Shown here in pieces: positions 9,696 to 20,079 of a DNA stretch of 64,000 nucleotides. Numbering within the stretch: the first letter of the stretch is position 1; each line of letters starts with the position of its first letter. Made by a program: the position numbers and the translations under genes. Source of the stretch: Acinetobacter sp. Ac_5812 (lineage in GTDB: Bacteria > Pseudomonadota > Gammaproteobacteria > Pseudomonadales > Moraxellaceae); NCBI RefSeq assembly GCF_013072695.1, contig NZ_LXUK01000017.1, positions 1-64,000 on the forward strand, given 5' to 3'. The notes under the pieces are model-generated. The model made no database searches. It was given only the letters and a program-made list of their open reading frames with translations, and was not told the origin of the DNA.

Positions 9696-10340
9696 TTAAC
9701 GAGGCAATACGCCGTACAACATCAAATGGACAGTATGTTCAATGGTACGCTGGTACATACTACGATTGCGTAGGGTTTTACCTGTGACCATTTCCATTTG
9801 CGTCGAAAAATCAGCGTAATTTTGCGTGATCGCCCAAATGTTGAGAATCAATAGTTCTGGATCGACCTCTGCCGACAATTTGCCTTGTTCTTGCCAAGTT
9901 TGAATCACCTTGGTTTTACGCTTAAATAGCTTTTTCAAAGGCCCTTTTAAGATCGGTAAAATATGCGGGGCACCTTGAATAATCTCAAGAGCAAATAAAC
10001 GTGACGCTTTCGGTTGATCACGTGAGCTTTCAATTTTTTGAATCAAATAGTGAGTGAGGGCTTCAGTGGGCTCAAGCTCAGACTCTAAGGTTTGTAAGGG
10101 TGCAAGCCACTTTTGCAACACAGTGGTGAGCACTTCGACATAAAGCGATTCTTTATTTTCATAGTAATAGAAAATATTCGATTTGTGCATATTTGCGAGC
10201 TGTGCAATCTCATCGAGGCTGGCACCACTAAACCCATAGACGGAAAAAACATCTAGGGCAGCATTCAGCAGTTGATTGCGCTTTTGTGTACTTTTCTTCT
10301 GTTCCATCTGCGAGCTTGATTCAAAAAATGTCATTGACAT
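9696..10340 (-). CDS. TetR-family regulator, RutR-like
   Basis: TetR-type repressor with the N-terminal helix-turn-helix (ASLDEIAQLANMHKSNIFYY) and a ligand domain that resembles E. coli RutR closely: WLAPL, SRDQPKASRLFALEI, GAPHILPILKGPL, NIWAITQNYADF, VTGKTL and a final LPR. RutR senses pyrimidines and controls pyrimidine use; no rut operon is in this window, so the targets here are unknown. The start is ambiguous (ATGs at 10340, 10334 and 10307). The DNA around the first ATGs contains the perfect inverted repeat ATGTCA-T-TGACAT (10328-10340), possibly an autoregulatory site. Confidence 0.8.
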   Translation of the reverse strand: MSMTFFESSSQMEQKKSTQKRNQLLNAALDVFSVYGFSGASLDEIAQLANMHKSNIFYYYENKESLYVEVLTTVLQKWLAPLQTLESELEPTEALTHYLIQKIESSRDQPKASRLFALEIIQGAPHILPILKGPLKKLFKRKTKVIQTWQEQGKLSAEVDPELLILNIWAITQNYADFSTQMEMVTGKTLRNRSMYQRTIEHTVHLMLYGVLPR

Positions 10341-10550
10341 TGTAAGATAAATTGTCGGATTTGTGCACAATTGCGCAATTTTTTTATCGAAAAAAATATA
10401 CTTTTTAGGCCAATGCTAACGATGTATTTGATAATTATTGAAATCTAAAAAAATGTATACATATTTTGTAAATAATTTTTTTCTGATCAGGGAAAAAGAG
10501 CGCTAATTTTTTATTATTTTGGTCACATTTTAGTGCAAATGAATGCGGCT

Positions 10551-11351
10551 TTAGGTGGCTAAAACCGCATCGAGGACTTGTTGCTCGAGTTGAGCGAATG
10601 CAATACTTTTTTTACGTGGACGTGGTAGATTGACCTGAAAACTATGGGCGATATGCCCTTGATCCAAAAGAATAATTCGATCAGCCAATTGCACAGCTTC
10701 ACTAACATCATGCGTAACCAGAATCGCGGTAAAACCTTGTTCTTTCCAAAGGCGTTCAATCAGGTTCTGCATTTCCAAACGGGTCAGTGCATCTAATGCG
10801 CCGAGTGGTTCATCTAACAGCAAAATACGGGGTGTATGGGAAAGCGCCCGCGCTAGCGCAGCGCGTTGCCGTTGTCCACCTGAGAGCTGAGCTGGCCATT
10901 GTGTGGCTTTGTCTTTTAGCCCAACTTTCTCTAACAATGCTTCTGCAAGCCGATGCTGATTTTTAGGCAAACCCAATTGTACATTTTGTATAATGCTTTT
11001 CCATGGTAACAGGCGTGGATCTTGGAACATGACACGAATATCGTGGTTGGTAATGCCTTCACGGAAATTGCGAGCAGATTGGAACTTGATTTCGCCATAA
11101 CTGGCTTTTTCGAGTTGGGCAATCAAACGGAGCAGGGTGCTTTTACCACAGCCACTACGGCCAACGATCGCGACAAACTCACCCGCTTGGATATTCAGAT
11201 CAAGGTCTTCAAGAACTTTGATCTCACCATAAAATTTATACAGTTGCTCAATCAGAATATGAGCACCATTGTCTGGCGAGCTTACAGTTTCTGGTTCAGT
11301 AACGGGCTGAATCAGGTTGTTATCGTAGAAGTTTAAATTTAAGTTACTCAT
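10551..11351 (-). CDS. ssuB: Sulfonate ABC transporter ATPase
   Basis: ATPase subunit of an aliphatic sulfonate importer (nitrate/sulfonate/taurine group). Walker [10 protein letters not shown] at residues 64-72, signature LSGGQ at 156-160 and Walker B LLLDEP at 177-182 are intact; [10 protein letters not shown] is typical of this subgroup. I start at 11351 (MSNLNLNF), preceded by AAGGG on the minus strand, rather than the longer frame from 11426 that would run into ssuC. It is the last gene of the operon, 13 bp after ssuC. Confidence 0.95.
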   Translation of the reverse strand: MSNLNLNFYDNNLIQPVTEPETVSSPDNGAHILIEQLYKFYGEIKVLEDLDLNIQAGEFVAIVGRSGCGKSTLLRLIAQLEKASYGEIKFQSARNFREGITNHDIRVMFQDPRLLPWKSIIQNVQLGLPKNQHRLAEALLEKVGLKDKATQWPAQLSGGQRQRAALARALSHTPRILLLDEPLGALDALTRLEMQNLIERLWKEQGFTAILVTHDVSEAVQLADRIILLDQGHIAHSFQVNLPRPRKKSIAFAQLEQQVLDAVLAT

Positions 11352-11364
11352 CTTTATACCCTTA

Positions 11365-12168
11365 TTATTTTTGATAACCTGCATGCCAGCGCAGTAGATA
11401 ACGTTCCAATACTTGAGCCAATACATCTGCTAATTTTCCGAGTAGGGCATACAGTAAAATCCCGACCAAGACGAGATCAGTTTGTAAAAATTCTCGTGCA
11501 TTCATGGTCATATAGCCAATTCCTGCTTGCGCAGAAATGGTTTCAGCCACGATTAACAGTACCCAAACCAGACCTAAAGAGAAACGTAGCCCAACTAAAA
11601 TCGAGGGCATTGCACCGGGTAAAATAATGTCTTTATAGAGTTGCCAACGATTAAGTCCGTAACTTTTTCCCATCTCGATCAATTGTGGGTCAACCGAGCG
11701 GATACCATGATAAGTGTTGATGTACATTGGGAAAAACACACCAACTGCTACTAAAAATAGCTTGGCAGTTTCATCAATCCCAAACCATAAAATCACCAGT
11801 GGAATCAGGGCCAGTGCAGGGATATTACGGATCATTTGTAAGGTGGTATCCAGTAAAGTCGATGCAATACGAGATGAACCATTTAATAGACCTAAAATCA
11901 GACCTAAACCACCACCAACCAGTAAACCAAGTAGGGCACGACCAGCACTGACTTTTACATGTTGCCAAAGTTCACCACTGATCAGTAAGTGCCAGAAGGC
12001 ACTTACGACAGCAGTTGGGGCAGGCAATACTCTGCTTTGCAATACGCCTGAACTTGAAGCTGCCTGCCAAATTAAAATTAATAAAATCGGGAAAAGCCAA
12101 GGCAGCAGACCTTTGCCTATTTTTTGTGTTCCACGTGAAACATCATTCAAAAAAGGTTTTGCACTCAT
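11365..12168 (-). CDS. ssuC: Sulfonate ABC transporter permease
   Basis: A 267-residue inner-membrane permease with about six helices and the BPD-transport EAA-like loop ([20 protein letters not shown]). It pairs with SsuB and one or both SsuA-type binding proteins to import alkanesulfonates. The start overlaps the ssuD stop by 4 nt (ATGA), so the two are translationally coupled. Confidence 0.95.
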   Translation of the reverse strand: MSAKPFLNDVSRGTQKIGKGLLPWLFPILLILIWQAASSSGVLQSRVLPAPTAVVSAFWHLLISGELWQHVKVSAGRALLGLLVGGGLGLILGLLNGSSRIASTLLDTTLQMIRNIPALALIPLVILWFGIDETAKLFLVAVGVFFPMYINTYHGIRSVDPQLIEMGKSYGLNRWQLYKDIILPGAMPSILVGLRFSLGLVWVLLIVAETISAQAGIGYMTMNAREFLQTDLVLVGILLYALLGKLADVLAQVLERYLLRWHAGYQK

Positions 12169-13340
12169 GCGTCCTCCTTGATCAAGGTTTTTGCTTCCTT
12201 GGTCTCAGGGACATAGTTATTGGCAATGATTTCTCCGAAAGGCCCAGTTAAATGCGGTTGTGCCAGTTTTTCACGGGTTTTGAGTGGCAGTAAAGGGAAC
12301 ACCAGTTCGGCAAAACGGATTGATTCTTCCAAATGTGGGTAACCTGAGAAAATAAAGGTATCAATCCCCAAATCCGCATATTCTTGAATTCGTGCAGCAA
12401 CGGTTTCTGGGTCACCCACTAGAGCGGTTCCTGCGCCACCACGGACTAAGCCGATGCCCGCCCATAGGTTCGGTGATACTTCAAGTTGATCTTTACGACC
12501 ACCATGTAATGCAGCCATACGTTGCTGACCGACTGAGTCCATTTGTGCAAATTTTTTCTGTGCTGCGGCAATCGTTGCATCATCTAAGTATTGAATCAGT
12601 TCATCCGCAGCGGCCCAAGCCTGCTCATTGGTCTCACGCACAATCACATGTAAGCGAATGCCATAATTCAGGCTACGACCTTTGGCTGCGGATTTGGTGC
12701 GTAAATATTCAATCTTTTCTTTCACTGCAGCAGGAGGTTCACCCCAAGTGAGATAGGTATCAACTTGCTCAGCAGCAAGCTCGGTTGCAGCTTCTGATGA
12801 GCCGCCGAACCAAAGCGGTGGATAAGGTTTTTGTACGGGTGGATACAGCAGTTTGGCATCATCCACACTGAGACGTTCGCCGTGAAAGCTAAACGCTTCG
12901 CCGGTATGTGAGCGAGTGAGAATTTCACGCCAAATTTTGACATATTCAGATGCCGTTTGATAACGGGTACTATGATCTTCATAGAGTCCATCACCTTTTA
13001 ATTCTTGTTCATCGCCACCTGTGACAAGGTTGAGCAGAATACGACCGTTGGAGAGACGATCAAAAGTTGCTGCCATGCGTGCAGCCAATGCTGGTGTGGT
13101 CAGCCCAGGGCGAAGTGCGACTAGAAACTTAAGTTGAGTGGTTGCATCAATTAAACTGGCTGCCGTAATCCAAGGATCTTCACAAGAGCGTCCTGTTGGA
13201 ATGAGTACGCCTGCATAACCCAGATTATCCACGGCAACTGCAATCTGTTTCATATAAGCATGATCGACCTGACGAGCACCCTTGCTGGTGCCTAAATAAC
13301 GACTGTCACCATGAGTGGGGATAAACCAGAAAATATTCAT
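12165..13340 (-). CDS. ssuD: FMNH2-dependent alkanesulfonate monooxygenase
   Basis: A 391-residue bacterial-luciferase-like flavin monooxygenase that cleaves alkanesulfonates to aldehyde and sulfite. The family start [16 protein letters not shown] and the segments [15 protein letters not shown] and [16 protein letters not shown] are clear. Length is normal. The reductase SsuE that supplies FMNH2 is not in this operon; a flavin reductase must come from elsewhere, and whether the FMN reductase at 1345-1887 could do so is only a guess. Confidence 0.96.
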   Translation of the reverse strand: MNIFWFIPTHGDSRYLGTSKGARQVDHAYMKQIAVAVDNLGYAGVLIPTGRSCEDPWITAASLIDATTQLKFLVALRPGLTTPALAARMAATFDRLSNGRILLNLVTGGDEQELKGDGLYEDHSTRYQTASEYVKIWREILTRSHTGEAFSFHGERLSVDDAKLLYPPVQKPYPPLWFGGSSEAATELAAEQVDTYLTWGEPPAAVKEKIEYLRTKSAAKGRSLNYGIRLHVIVRETNEQAWAAADELIQYLDDATIAAAQKKFAQMDSVGQQRMAALHGGRKDQLEVSPNLWAGIGLVRGGAGTALVGDPETVAARIQEYADLGIDTFIFSGYPHLEESIRFAELVFPLLPLKTREKLAQPHLTGPFGEIIANNYVPETKEAKTLIKEDA

Positions 13341-13372
13341 GTCGATGTTCCTTATGAAAATGAAATCAATGT

Positions 13373-14359
13373 TTATTGGGCAGACCAGACACTGTGCTGA
13401 ATATCAATTTGCACAGGAATGAGCTGCTCTTGTTTAAATAAATCGGCGATTTGTTGCTGACTCTGTATGACCTCAGCTGTGAGGATGTGCACAGGCGATG
13501 GTTTTGGTCGTTTGTCTAAAACACGTTGCGCCACAGGAAGACTCAGCCCTGTACTTTGTGCATAAATCTGTAGTGCCTGATCTTGGTGCTGCACAATCCA
13601 CTGATCCGCAATGTTGATGCTCTTAATCAGCTTTGGCGCAGAATCAGGATGCTTTTGAATAAAATCAGGATTACCAATATAAAAAGAATAAGTGGTTGGA
13701 AATGCAGAGCCATCAACCAAGGTTTTGGTATGGCCTTGCAGTTCTGCTGTACCTAGGTAGGGTTCCCAAATTGCCCATGCATCTACGGCCTGTTTGTCAA
13801 AGGCTGCGCGTGCATCGGCAGGAGGTAACCAGATCGGTTGAATGTCTTGCCAAGATAGCCCTGCTTTTTGCAGGGTTTTGGCGAGTAGTTCGTGCGCACT
13901 GGAGCCTTTTTGAACTGCGACACGTTTGCCTTTTAAGTCTTGAAGGCTGCTGATTTTATCGTTGGCATGGACCAGTACAGCTTGTCCTGTTGGTGCAACC
14001 ACTTCATAAGCCACATAGCTCAATGGTTTAGCTGCGGCTTGAGCAAAGATCGGTGGGGTATTGCCGACATAACCAAAATCGACAGCTCCAACGGCAAGTG
14101 CTTCTAACATTTGCGGGCCAGCGGGAAATTCACGCCATTCAATTTTTGCATTCGGGAAGGCTTGCTCAAACAACTGTTGTTGTCTGGCCACCAATAAATT
14201 GAGTGATGATTTCTGGAAGCCAATGGATAGGGTTTTGACCGCCGTATTTTCAGTTGCTGAAGTTGTCTTTTCCGTACTCTGCTCTGGCTTCTGGCAACCA
14301 CTCAGTGAAAATGTAGAGATCAGCAACCCCAAAACAGAAACTTTAGATAGCAACTTCAT
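13373..14359 (-). CDS. ssuA: Sulfonate-binding protein (lipoprotein), copy 1
   Basis: A 328-residue substrate-binding protein of the SsuA/TauA type. The N-terminus carries a lipobox, SLSGC with the lipid-accepting Cys at residue 22, so it is probably tethered to a membrane. Conserved segments are [27 protein letters not shown], the [19 protein letters not shown] hinge region and [10 protein letters not shown]. The ATG at 14359 has GAGGAT before it; a TTG four codons upstream is rejected because it overlaps that site. It lies about 30 bp before ssuD. Confidence 0.92.
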   Translation of the reverse strand: MKLLSKVSVLGLLISTFSLSGCQKPEQSTEKTTSATENTAVKTLSIGFQKSSLNLLVARQQQLFEQAFPNAKIEWREFPAGPQMLEALAVGAVDFGYVGNTPPIFAQAAAKPLSYVAYEVVAPTGQAVLVHANDKISSLQDLKGKRVAVQKGSSAHELLAKTLQKAGLSWQDIQPIWLPPADARAAFDKQAVDAWAIWEPYLGTAELQGHTKTLVDGSAFPTTYSFYIGNPDFIQKHPDSAPKLIKSINIADQWIVQHQDQALQIYAQSTGLSLPVAQRVLDKRPKPSPVHILTAEVIQSQQQIADLFKQEQLIPVQIDIQHSVWSAQ

Positions 14360-14371
14360 GGTGATCCTCAA

Positions 14372-15364
14372 TTATTTAACATCGTTCTTTAATACGGCAT
14401 CTTGGATCACAAGCTGCTTCGGAATCAGTTTCTGCGCAAAGAAGGCATCAGCGACATATTGCTGCTCTTTTGCGACTTTGTCAGAGATCGGTTGAACCCC
14501 GAAGCCCATGCGTGAAATGGAACTTTTTAAAACATCAAACTCGAGCCCTGTTGGTTTTTCAAGTAATTTGGCTGCATCGTCTGGATGTGCTTTGACCCAA
14601 TCCGTGGTTTGATTGAGCGTGGTAACCAAGGTCGTTAAAACCTGAGGGTGACTTTCAGCAAATTGGCGGTCGGCCAAATAGAATTGATGATTGCTGACTA
14701 AGTGTTCACCCGTAGCGATCACACGGGCATGTATTTGGTGTTCAGCTGCGGCGAAGAAAGGATCCCAAATCACCCAAGCATCGACTGCACCTTTCTCAAA
14801 TGCTGCGCGTGCATCTGACGGTGGTAGGTAAACAGGTTGAATATCGTTTAAGCTGAGATTGTTTGCTTCTAATAGTTTGAGTAACAGGTAATGAACATTT
14901 GAGCCTTTATTCAGCGCAACTCGTTTACCTTTCAGATCTTGGATCGATTGAATTGGTGAATCTTTTTGTACAATTAACGCTTCTGCTGTTGGTGCAGGCG
15001 GTTGGTTGGCGACATACACCAAGTTAGGATTGGCTGCTTGAGCAAAGATTGGCGGTGCTTCACCTGCCTCACCAAAGACCACACTGCCGACATTTAAACC
15101 TTCTAACAGCTGTGGACCTGCGGGGAATTCAACCCACTTAACATTGATACCTTGAGCAGCAAGATTTTTTTCTAATTCACCTTTTGCTTTGAGAATCGGC
15201 AGGATGCCATACTTTTGAAAGCCGATATTTAATGTTGTGGTTTCTTGTTTTGTGGTCTCTTGCTGCTCTGGTTTTTTTGCACAACCTGCAACACCCATCA
15301 GGCTGGCAAGACTTGCTGCGATGATGCTATATGTTGCCCATGAACGATGGATTGAAATGGTCAT
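14372..15364 (-). CDS. Sulfonate-binding protein (lipoprotein), copy 2
   Basis: A second SsuA-type binding protein, 330 residues, clearly a paralogue of the next gene: it shares [46 protein letters not shown] and AWVIWDPFFAAAE. The lipobox is GVAGC with Cys28. It is the first gene of the operon, 12 bp before copy 1. Two binding proteins feeding one permease/ATPase pair would widen the substrate range; which sulfonates each binds is unknown. The start at 15364 is preceded by GGGGAG. Confidence 0.92.
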   Translation of the reverse strand: MTISIHRSWATYSIIAASLASLMGVAGCAKKPEQQETTKQETTTLNIGFQKYGILPILKAKGELEKNLAAQGINVKWVEFPAGPQLLEGLNVGSVVFGEAGEAPPIFAQAANPNLVYVANQPPAPTAEALIVQKDSPIQSIQDLKGKRVALNKGSNVHYLLLKLLEANNLSLNDIQPVYLPPSDARAAFEKGAVDAWVIWDPFFAAAEHQIHARVIATGEHLVSNHQFYLADRQFAESHPQVLTTLVTTLNQTTDWVKAHPDDAAKLLEKPTGLEFDVLKSSISRMGFGVQPISDKVAKEQQYVADAFFAQKLIPKQLVIQDAVLKNDVK

Positions 15365-15679
15365 GTTGGTTGTGCTCCCCGACAAATCAAAAGATTTAAA
15401 TAAGATGAGCAACTAAACTAAAACTTTTTTTATTGCATAAAAAATAAGTAATCGGGCTTTGCTTATGCTGAAAAGTGCAAAATAGAAAATTGCATAATCT
15501 TATCTGTGAATTGAATAAGTGTTGAATATTTTAATTTGAACAAGATATTGTTTTTATTGAATTATTTTTTATTTTATCTGTTGGTGAATTTATTCTTCAT
15601 ATTCACTTAAGCAGAGATAATGATGAAGCGGAGATATCTTTATCAAAAATAAAAATATCTCCTGCAATGTGAGCTGTGA
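15365..15679 (-). promoter_or_regulatory. Leader/promoter region of the sulfonate operon
   Basis: About 315 bp of very AT-rich sequence without a gene, between argA and the first ssuA gene on the same strand. It contains an inverted repeat GGAGATAT / ATATCTCC (15630-15637 and 15655-15662) close to the argA stop that may act as a weak terminator. The sulfonate operon promoter should lie here; I cannot point to a sure -35/-10 or a CysB/Cbl site. Confidence 0.45.
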
Positions 15680-17035
15680 TTAGCGTAATGCTTTTTTAAA
15701 CACGAGAGAATTACGTTGATAGTTATACAATGCTTGGCGCGCATTGGGTAAATCATCCACGCTGGCAGGGCTAAAACCTTGCTCTAAGAACCAGTGTGCG
15801 GTTCGAGTGGTCAGCACAAACAGGCGCTGAATCCCTTGCTGTTTGGCTCTGCTTTCCAAGAATTGCAAAATTTGGCTGCCACGATTGGATTTTCGATAGC
15901 TTGAATCCACTGCGACGCAGGCAATTTCAGCAGAACGAATTTCATCTGCTCCTGCGGGAATCGGATACAGTGCTGCACAAGCTAAAATCATACCGTCGCG
16001 TTCAATCACTGCAAAATGTTCAATTTCACTTTCAAGGCGTTCGCGAGAGCGATACACCAGAATCCCTTCCTGTTCCAGCGGACGCAGCAGATTAATCAAG
16101 CCACCGACATCGTGAATATTGGCAATACGAACTTCTTCATAGTGCGCATCGGTGATCAAGGTACCAATACCATCGCGAGTGAATAGTTCCTCAATCAGTG
16201 CGCCGTCATAGGCATAAGAAATCAAATGTACGCGATGTACGCCAGATAAAGAGGCTTGCTGCGCTTGTTTGAGGTGTAATGCAAATTCTGGGTATTGTTG
16301 TTGGTTTTGTTGAATATAGGGTTCAAGCTGGTGTGGACTTAATTCACGTAATAACTGTTGCTGCGCATTCATCAAGCCTTGTTTTTCACCCAAGAAGATC
16401 AGTTTATCTGCTTTTAAGGCTGTCGCTGTTTTGGTGGCGACGTCTTCAGCCAGTAAATTAAATACTTCACCTGTGGTTGAATAACCGGTTGGTCCAAGTA
16501 AAACAATATTGTGATTGTCTAAATGACGTTGGATGGCATCGGTATCAATGGAACGGACTTCACCTGTTAGTTGGAAGTCGATGCCATCGCGAATCCCATA
16601 GGGTTTGGCGGTGACGAAATTGCCAGAGACCACATCAATGCGAGCGCCATACATCGGTGAATTGGCCAAGCCCATGGAGAGGAGAGCTTCAATTTCTAGA
16701 CGAATGGAACCCACCGCATTCATGACACCGCGTAAGGATTCGCGTGTGGTAATGCGACGGCTTTGATGGAAGGGTGTTTCGATATTGCGTTCAAGCAAAT
16801 TTTGATTAATTTGCGGACGTGCGCCATAGACCAAGATGAGACGGATGCCCAAAGAATGTAGCAGCGCAATATCGTGGATGATGTGTTGGAAATTTTCGTG
16901 TTGGACTGCTTCACCAGAGAACATCAAAACGAAAGTTTTATCACGGTGTGCATTGATATAAGGTGCGGAGTGGCGAAACCAATGCACATAATCTTTTGTT
17001 GTACTATGTGAATTTTCAGTCATTTGCTTCGCCAT
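15680..17035 (-). CDS. argA: Amino-acid N-acetyltransferase (N-acetylglutamate synthase)
   Basis: First enzyme of arginine biosynthesis. 451 residues with the classical ArgA layout: an N-terminal amino-acid-kinase-like domain (HRDKTFVLMFSGEAV, LVYGARPQINQNL) and a C-terminal GNAT acetyltransferase domain (EIACVAVDSSYRKSNRGSQI for acetyl-CoA binding). In ArgA the kinase-like domain binds arginine for feedback inhibition. Single gene; length normal. Confidence 0.96.
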   Translation of the reverse strand: MAKQMTENSHSTTKDYVHWFRHSAPYINAHRDKTFVLMFSGEAVQHENFQHIIHDIALLHSLGIRLILVYGARPQINQNLLERNIETPFHQSRRITTRESLRGVMNAVGSIRLEIEALLSMGLANSPMYGARIDVVSGNFVTAKPYGIRDGIDFQLTGEVRSIDTDAIQRHLDNHNIVLLGPTGYSTTGEVFNLLAEDVATKTATALKADKLIFLGEKQGLMNAQQQLLRELSPHQLEPYIQQNQQQYPEFALHLKQAQQASLSGVHRVHLISYAYDGALIEELFTRDGIGTLITDAHYEEVRIANIHDVGGLINLLRPLEQEGILVYRSRERLESEIEHFAVIERDGMILACAALYPIPAGADEIRSAEIACVAVDSSYRKSNRGSQILQFLESRAKQQGIQRLFVLTTRTAHWFLEQGFSPASVDDLPNARQALYNYQRNSLVFKKALR

Positions 17036-17147
17036 GTTGATCTCAGATATGCAGCACTAGATCTGATTTTAACGAAAAAAATCAAAAGATAAATCTATTC
17101 CTAAATCTAGCATTCAACTTTATTGAGTCGAGTGAGCAAAAGTGGGC

Positions 17148-17531
17148 TTAGAAACTCATAATTCGAATGATACTGTTATCATCTGAGTTGACTAAAATAT
17201 AGTCATTATTGATCTTGTACCACTGTTCGTTACGACCCGGGCGCGGCAGATTACTGTCTTTATAATCGACTTTATAGCCGTTACCACGATAGTGCTGCGG
17301 CATCACATAGCCTTCCTGCCAACGATGCTGTTTTAAACGCTCGACACCACGCTCTTCACGCATGCGACGTTCACGTTGACGATTTTCACCATCTGGACGA
17401 TCAAAGCCACGACCATTTTGCCAGCCGCCACCACGCGAATCATCATCGCGATCATGTGGACCTGCAAAAGTCCCCAGACTACTGAACAGGGTTGTCGAAC
17501 CTAAAACCAAGATAATGAAAAATTTTTTCAT
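17148..17531 (-). CDS. RcnB-like secreted protein
   Basis: A 127-residue exported protein. A signal peptide (MKKFFIILVLGSTTLF, cleavage probably after TFA near residue 23) is followed by a charged Arg/Asp/Gly-rich stretch and then the domain GYKVDYKDSNLPRPGRNEQW, YKINNDYILVN, IIRI, which is typical of the RcnB family (periplasmic nickel/cobalt homeostasis in E. coli). No rcnA-type efflux gene is adjacent, so a role in metal balance here is an inference from family only. Confidence 0.8.
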   Translation of the reverse strand: MKKFFIILVLGSTTLFSSLGTFAGPHDRDDDSRGGGWQNGRGFDRPDGENRQRERRMREERGVERLKQHRWQEGYVMPQHYRGNGYKVDYKDSNLPRPGRNEQWYKINNDYILVNSDDNSIIRIMSF

Positions 17532-17712
17532 GATGCACCTTATGGACTTCGGATGTCTCTCATGTGAACTACTGTACGTTAAAAATGCAGAGAAACTGTG
17601 AAGATCGATTCATTATTCCTTTAAAACAATGAAGATTTTTCACACATTTCTCTGAAAAAAGCAGTTTTAACGCCAGTGTCCAATGTTATTTAGAATTATT
17701 GTCAGGATGAAA

Positions 17713-18459
17713 TTAAGCTTGAGCGTCAATACTTTGGCCATTCATATCTAAACTGTCATCGCCCATGAGGTACAGATAGGCGGGCATAATGCTGTCAGGT
17801 GTTGGCAAGACTTTTGGATCTTCCTCTGGGTAGGCTTTAGCACGCATCGCGGTACGGGTCCCGCCTGGATTGATGCAGTTAAACCGAATGTTTGGGTAGG
17901 TATTTTCTGCTGCAAAGATTTTGCTCATGGCCTCAGTAGCAACTTTAGACACTGAATAGGCACCCCAAAGTGCACGTGCTTCACGGCCGACACTCGAACT
18001 GGTAAACACCACTGAGGCATGTTCAGATTTTTCTAGTAAAGGCAACAAGGCTTGAGTGAGGGCAAACGGTGCACGTAAATTTACTGCGAGTACATCATCC
18101 CAAACATCGACAGGATAATGAGCCAGTTCAACCCGATCACCCAACATTCCTGCATTATGCAAGATACCATCCAAACGACCAAACTGTTGCTCTAGCGTAC
18201 TCACCAACAGCTCGTAATCATGGGTTGATGCTGTTGACAGTTGTAGCGGCAAAATTGCTGGTTGTGGTGCGCCTAAGCCTTCAATTTCATCATAAATGAC
18301 TTCAAGTTTATTCAAGGTGCGACCATGTAATACAACGGTTGCACCATGCAGGGCATAACTCATCGCAGCAGCGCGACCAATCCCATCACCAGCACCTGTG
18401 ATCAGGATAATACGATCTTTCAATAAATCTGGACGAGGTTGATATTCTGAGTATTTCAT
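17713..18459 (-). CDS. yciK: Short-chain dehydrogenase YciK
   Basis: A 248-residue SDR-family oxidoreductase. The NAD(P)-binding TGAGDGIGR motif is near residue 21, NAG is in HNAGMLGDR, and the catalytic Tyr-Lys pair is in YSVSK. The beginning YQPRPDLLKDRIILITGA is YciK-like. It follows mupP by 30 bp in the conserved order ubiG-mupP-yciK seen in pseudomonads. GGAGG lies before the ATG. Its physiological substrate is unknown. Confidence 0.88.
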   Translation of the reverse strand: MKYSEYQPRPDLLKDRIILITGAGDGIGRAAAMSYALHGATVVLHGRTLNKLEVIYDEIEGLGAPQPAILPLQLSTASTHDYELLVSTLEQQFGRLDGILHNAGMLGDRVELAHYPVDVWDDVLAVNLRAPFALTQALLPLLEKSEHASVVFTSSSVGREARALWGAYSVSKVATEAMSKIFAAENTYPNIRFNCINPGGTRTAMRAKAYPEEDPKVLPTPDSIMPAYLYLMGDDSLDMNGQSIDAQA

Positions 18460-18489
18460 TGTTATGCCTCCTATTCTTATCTTAAAAAT

Positions 18490-19188
18490 TTAATTCATCA
18501 TACCCTGATTTTCTGACAATACAGTGATTTTCTGTTTGATCAGCTGATGCAGTTCAGGAATGGTTTGAATAATGGCATCGGCTTGCCAAGCAGCAAGATC
18601 ATCGCGTGATTCGACAGGCAGATAACCGTAAGCAGCCAAAATGGTATACATATCGGCATGACGACCTGCGTCAATATCGCGTGGATGATCACCGACATAG
18701 ATAATCTCTTTCGCATCAAGCTCGAGTTGCTTTGCAGCCAAATACATCGGTTCTGGATCAGGTTTAGTTTTGCTGACATCTTCCGGGCAAACCAAGACTG
18801 AGCAACGTTCAGTCAGATCCAATTTTGCCAATAGCGACTCACTTAGACCACGAGGTTTGTTGGTGACAATGCCCCATGGAATTTGATGTGCTTCCAGTTC
18901 TTCAAGTAATGGGTACATGCCGACAAACAGGTCGGTATCGACCACAATATTGTCACCATATACATCTAAAAAACGTTGGCGATGTGCCAAAAACACGGGG
19001 TCTGTGACCTCTAATTCAGGATAAACCAGCTTCACCATGGCACGCGCACCTTCCGATACTTGAGTACGAATGGTATCTGCATCCACTACAGGGCGTTGTT
19101 CATCGCGGCACATTTGTTGAATGATACGAATGAAATCTGCGGCAGTGTCAATTAATGTGCCATCTAGATCAAATAAAACCGCTTTCAT
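18490..19188 (-). CDS. mupP: HAD phosphatase, probable MurNAc-6-phosphate phosphatase MupP
   Basis: A 232-residue HAD-superfamily phosphatase with the nucleophile motif DLDGTLID (Asp7, Asp9), the [15 protein letters not shown] region and the [16 protein letters not shown] motif. Often annotated as phosphoglycolate phosphatase (Gph), but the position between ubiG and yciK is that of MupP in Pseudomonas, which dephosphorylates N-acetylmuramic acid 6-phosphate in the AmgK/MurU cell-wall recycling route. AmpD of the same recycling pathway is encoded at 30.7 kb. It overlaps ubiG by 4 nt. The Gph activity cannot be excluded. Confidence 0.8.
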   Translation of the reverse strand: MKAVLFDLDGTLIDTAADFIRIIQQMCRDEQRPVVDADTIRTQVSEGARAMVKLVYPELEVTDPVFLAHRQRFLDVYGDNIVVDTDLFVGMYPLLEELEAHQIPWGIVTNKPRGLSESLLAKLDLTERCSVLVCPEDVSKTKPDPEPMYLAAKQLELDAKEIIYVGDHPRDIDAGRHADMYTILAAYGYLPVESRDDLAAWQADAIIQTIPELHQLIKQKITVLSENQGMMN

Positions 19189-19901
19189 TCGGCACCTGCA
19201 TTGGTGGTATGCACCATGTAATTGACGTCAACATTGGGTGCTAACCAATAGTGTTTGGTGATTGGGTTGTAGTGCAAGCCTGTCATTTCTTTCAGCGTTA
19301 AGCCAGCATTGCGAATATCATGTGCCATTTCTGAAGGGCGAATGAATTTATGATAATCATGCGTACCTTTAGGCAATAAACGTAGTACGTATTCCGCGCC
19401 AATAATTGCAAATAAATACGATTTAGGATTACGGTTAATGGTCGAGAAGAACACATGACCGCCTGGTTTAACTAAGCTTTGGCAAGCTTTCACGATTGAC
19501 GCTGGATCAGGCACGTGCTCCATCATTTCCATACAGGTCACTACATCGTATTGACCTGCTTGTTCTAGTGCCAATTGTTCAACGGGGATTTGACGATATT
19601 CAATGTTTTGTACATTGTCTTGTTGTGCGTGCAAGCGACCCACAGCAAGGGGTGCTTCGCCCATATCGATGCCAAGGACATCGGCTCCACGACGTGCCAT
19701 GCTTTCAGCCAAGATGCCACCACCACAGCCGACATCAAGTACTTTTTTACCCGCCAAGCCACCAACACGTTCATCCACCCAGTTTAAACGTAAGGGATTG
19801 ATTTGATGCAGCGGGCGGAATTCTGAATGTTGATCCCACCATTTGGCAGCCAATGCTTCAAATTTTGCGATTTCTTGCGGGTCAACATTCAATTGCGACA
19901 T
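19185..19901 (-). CDS. ubiG: Ubiquinone biosynthesis O-methyltransferase
   Basis: A 238-residue SAM-dependent methyltransferase carrying out both O-methylation steps of ubiquinone synthesis. It starts with [19 protein letters not shown] and has the SAM motif [13 protein letters not shown], both diagnostic of UbiG. An AGAGGTG ribosome site precedes the ATG. It is the first gene of a three-gene operon with mupP and yciK and is divergent from dsbA. Confidence 0.97.
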   Translation of the reverse strand: MSQLNVDPQEIAKFEALAAKWWDQHSEFRPLHQINPLRLNWVDERVGGLAGKKVLDVGCGGGILAESMARRGADVLGIDMGEAPLAVGRLHAQQDNVQNIEYRQIPVEQLALEQAGQYDVVTCMEMMEHVPDPASIVKACQSLVKPGGHVFFSTINRNPKSYLFAIIGAEYVLRLLPKGTHDYHKFIRPSEMAHDIRNAGLTLKEMTGLHYNPITKHYWLAPNVDVNYMVHTTNAGAE

Positions 19902-20079
19902 GGTGTCACCTCTATATTAGGATGATTATTTCGGTTTAATCTGTTGGTAGTGTAGCGATTCTGGTAAAAAAAGCGATAAATCCAATAAAAAACTTCACAG
20001 AAGCAAAACGAATTGCTCGTGTTTGTTTTATATTTAGCATATAAACTTACGAAAAATGCTTAGAGGAAAAGCAAAGCCA

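Noticed and set aside
12165..13340. SsuD as a methanesulfonate- or dimethylsulfone-specific monooxygenase
   Set aside because: The sequence start, length and operon partners match alkanesulfonate SsuD; nothing seen supports a narrower substrate.
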